The translations under genes and the position numbers were made by a program. From CAYYWP01 sp050176585 (GTDB lineage: Bacteria > Desulfobacterota > Binatia > HRBIN30 > CADEER01): 64,000 nucleotides of DNA. Shown in pieces: positions 63,452-64,000 of the stretch; position 1 is the stretch's first letter; every line of letters starts with the position of its first letter. Under the pieces are notes generated by a model that saw only the letters and a program-made list of their open reading frames with translations, had not been told where the DNA came from and searched no databases. The DNA lies in contig JBFXHX010000015.1 in the NCBI GenBank assembly GCA_050176585.1, positions 34,213 to 98,212 of the forward strand. The letters are read 5' to 3'.

Positions 63452-63604
63452 ATGTCCGACCGAACGAAGCGTTTGAGTTTGGATGAGGTCCTCGAAGAGC
63501 TCTTCCTCAGCGAGATCGCACTCACTAGATCGAGAAGGCCCGATGCCCTGGGGCTGCGCGCGCGGATCACGCGGCGCGAGTCGGTACAGCCCTCACTCTC
63601 GTAG
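63452..63604 (+). CDS. Small hypothetical protein
   Basis: This 50-residue protein (starting MSDRTKRLSLDEVLEELFLSE) has an amphipathic helical first half and a basic tail. GGGGGGAAG sits just before the ATG. No family recognised; it may be a small regulator or a spurious frame. Confidence 0.35.
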   Translation: MSDRTKRLSLDEVLEELFLSEIALTRSRRPDALGLRARITRRESVQPSLS

Positions 63605-63918
63605 TCGGGCTGCTGTCCGTGCACGAGCTCGCCAGCCCAGTGATGCCCCTCGGCGCCGCGGCGGCTACCGGTCACCCCGGCGGTGTCTGGCGGCGCCCAT
63701 GTCCGGCGGAGTCGTCCGCGAGCGAGGGCACGGTGCCGGCGAGCGCGGCGCGCATCTCCACTAGCCCTCCAAACGCGTCCAGCGGGACCAATGGGGGGCT
63801 CCGACCTTCATCAAGCACAGCCGTCGCGGGGCCGTCCGAGCTGCGTGAACATTGCCGAACGCACGCCGCTGGTGGACGGGGCCCCCGCGGCCCAACCCCG
63901 TCACAGGGAGGCGTCCCG
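63605..63918. other. Intergenic region, nothing recognised
   Basis: No convincing gene, hairpin or promoter was seen in these 314 bases. It precedes a short gene at the window edge. Confidence 0.4.
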
Positions 63919-64000
63919 ATGACTGCCGAGAAGCAATTCGAAGCAATCGCCCGGAATGCGATCCAGAAAATGGACCAGGTGAGAGCGTCGCGCGCTCAGT
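63919..64000 (+). CDS. Partial CDS at window end, unknown
   Basis: Starts at ATG 63919 after AGGGAGG (63905-63911) and stays open to the window edge (MTAEKQFEAIARNAIQKMDQ and on). The visible 27 residues look helical and charged; the family cannot be told. Confidence 0.5.
   Translation, partial: MTAEKQFEAIARNAIQKMDQVRASRAQ

Overview
The window is uniformly GC-rich, densely coded DNA from a Gram-negative bacterium. It encodes a complete RND pump with an outer-membrane channel, an MMPL-type exporter and a sigma-54 activator. The gene content (molybdenum hydroxylases, luciferase-like monooxygenases, amidohydrolases, CoA-linked dehydrogenases) suits a soil or sediment pseudomonadote-like heterotroph. 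The species cannot be told from the sequence. A run of exactly 100 N at 62763-62862 shows that this is a scaffold. I saw no tRNA, rRNA, CRISPR array or intact insertion sequence.

Layout. 1-9.3 kb: end of a DUF1329 protein, a GAF/AAA+/Fis sigma-54 activator, then behind a good -24/-12 promoter a CoxL-type molybdenum hydroxylase large subunit, an LLM flavin monooxygenase, a TRZ/ATZ-type amidohydrolase and a glutaryl-CoA-dehydrogenase-like enzyme. 9.5-19.5 kb: a HIT protein, a second CoxL-like subunit, two coupled amidohydrolase-2 genes, a GNAT protein, a PPOX-fold protein, an ATC-hydrolase-family protein, an exported SBP56/methanethiol-oxidase-like protein, a 3-hydroxyacyl-CoA dehydrogenase, an HdeA/B-like protein and an alpha/beta hydrolase. 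19.6-27.3 kb (minus strand): a third CoxL-like subunit, a GatC/AtzG-like small protein coupled to an amidase, and a tandemly duplicated pair of O-methyltransferase and isochorismatase-family amidohydrolase. 27.8-33.3 kb: a small exported protein, then (minus) XdhC, a truncated PxpA, PxpB, PxpC, a lone biotin carrier, a ferredoxin and a diiron ferritin-like protein. 33.5-42.7 kb: MMPL transporter, MocA-like cytidylyltransferase, transhydrogenase PntA plus a fused PntA2-PntB, and an NtaA/DszA-type monooxygenase with its flavin reductase. 42.7-44.5 kb: decayed DNA. 44.5-57.9 kb: general functions (GNAT, methyltransferases, AlkA-type glycosylase, SDR, tripartite RND pump, two thioredoxin-fold proteins, RidA, SnoaL-like, small membrane and DUF4864 proteins). 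58.1-62.6 kb (minus): amidase, polysaccharide-deacetylase-fold hydrolase, LLM monooxygenase and alpha/beta hydrolase in one tightly coupled operon. 63-64 kb: a Gly-rich exported protein behind another -24/-12 promoter, and two small unknown genes.

Working model (inference): the window is a catabolic island for nitrogen-containing, probably heterocyclic or amide-bearing, compounds. Molybdenum hydroxylases would hydroxylate the ring. Flavin monooxygenases (LLM, NtaA-type) would open or dealkylate it. Amidases, isochorismatase-type amidohydrolases, amidohydrolases and alpha/beta hydrolases would remove nitrogen and cleave intermediates. Acyl-CoA and hydroxyacyl-CoA dehydrogenases would lead the carbon skeleton to central metabolism. 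XdhC and MocA would mature the molybdenum cofactor, the transhydrogenase would supply NADPH, and MMPL/DUF1329 and RND systems would move substrates. Two nearly identical sigma-54 promoters 60 kb apart, plus weaker candidates before the MMPL, flavin-reductase and acyl-CoA-dehydrogenase genes, suggest that the sigma-54 activator at 1213-2802 controls a dispersed regulon. No CoxS (2Fe-2S) or CoxM (FAD) partner for any of the three molybdenum subunits is in the window, which is the main open biochemical question.
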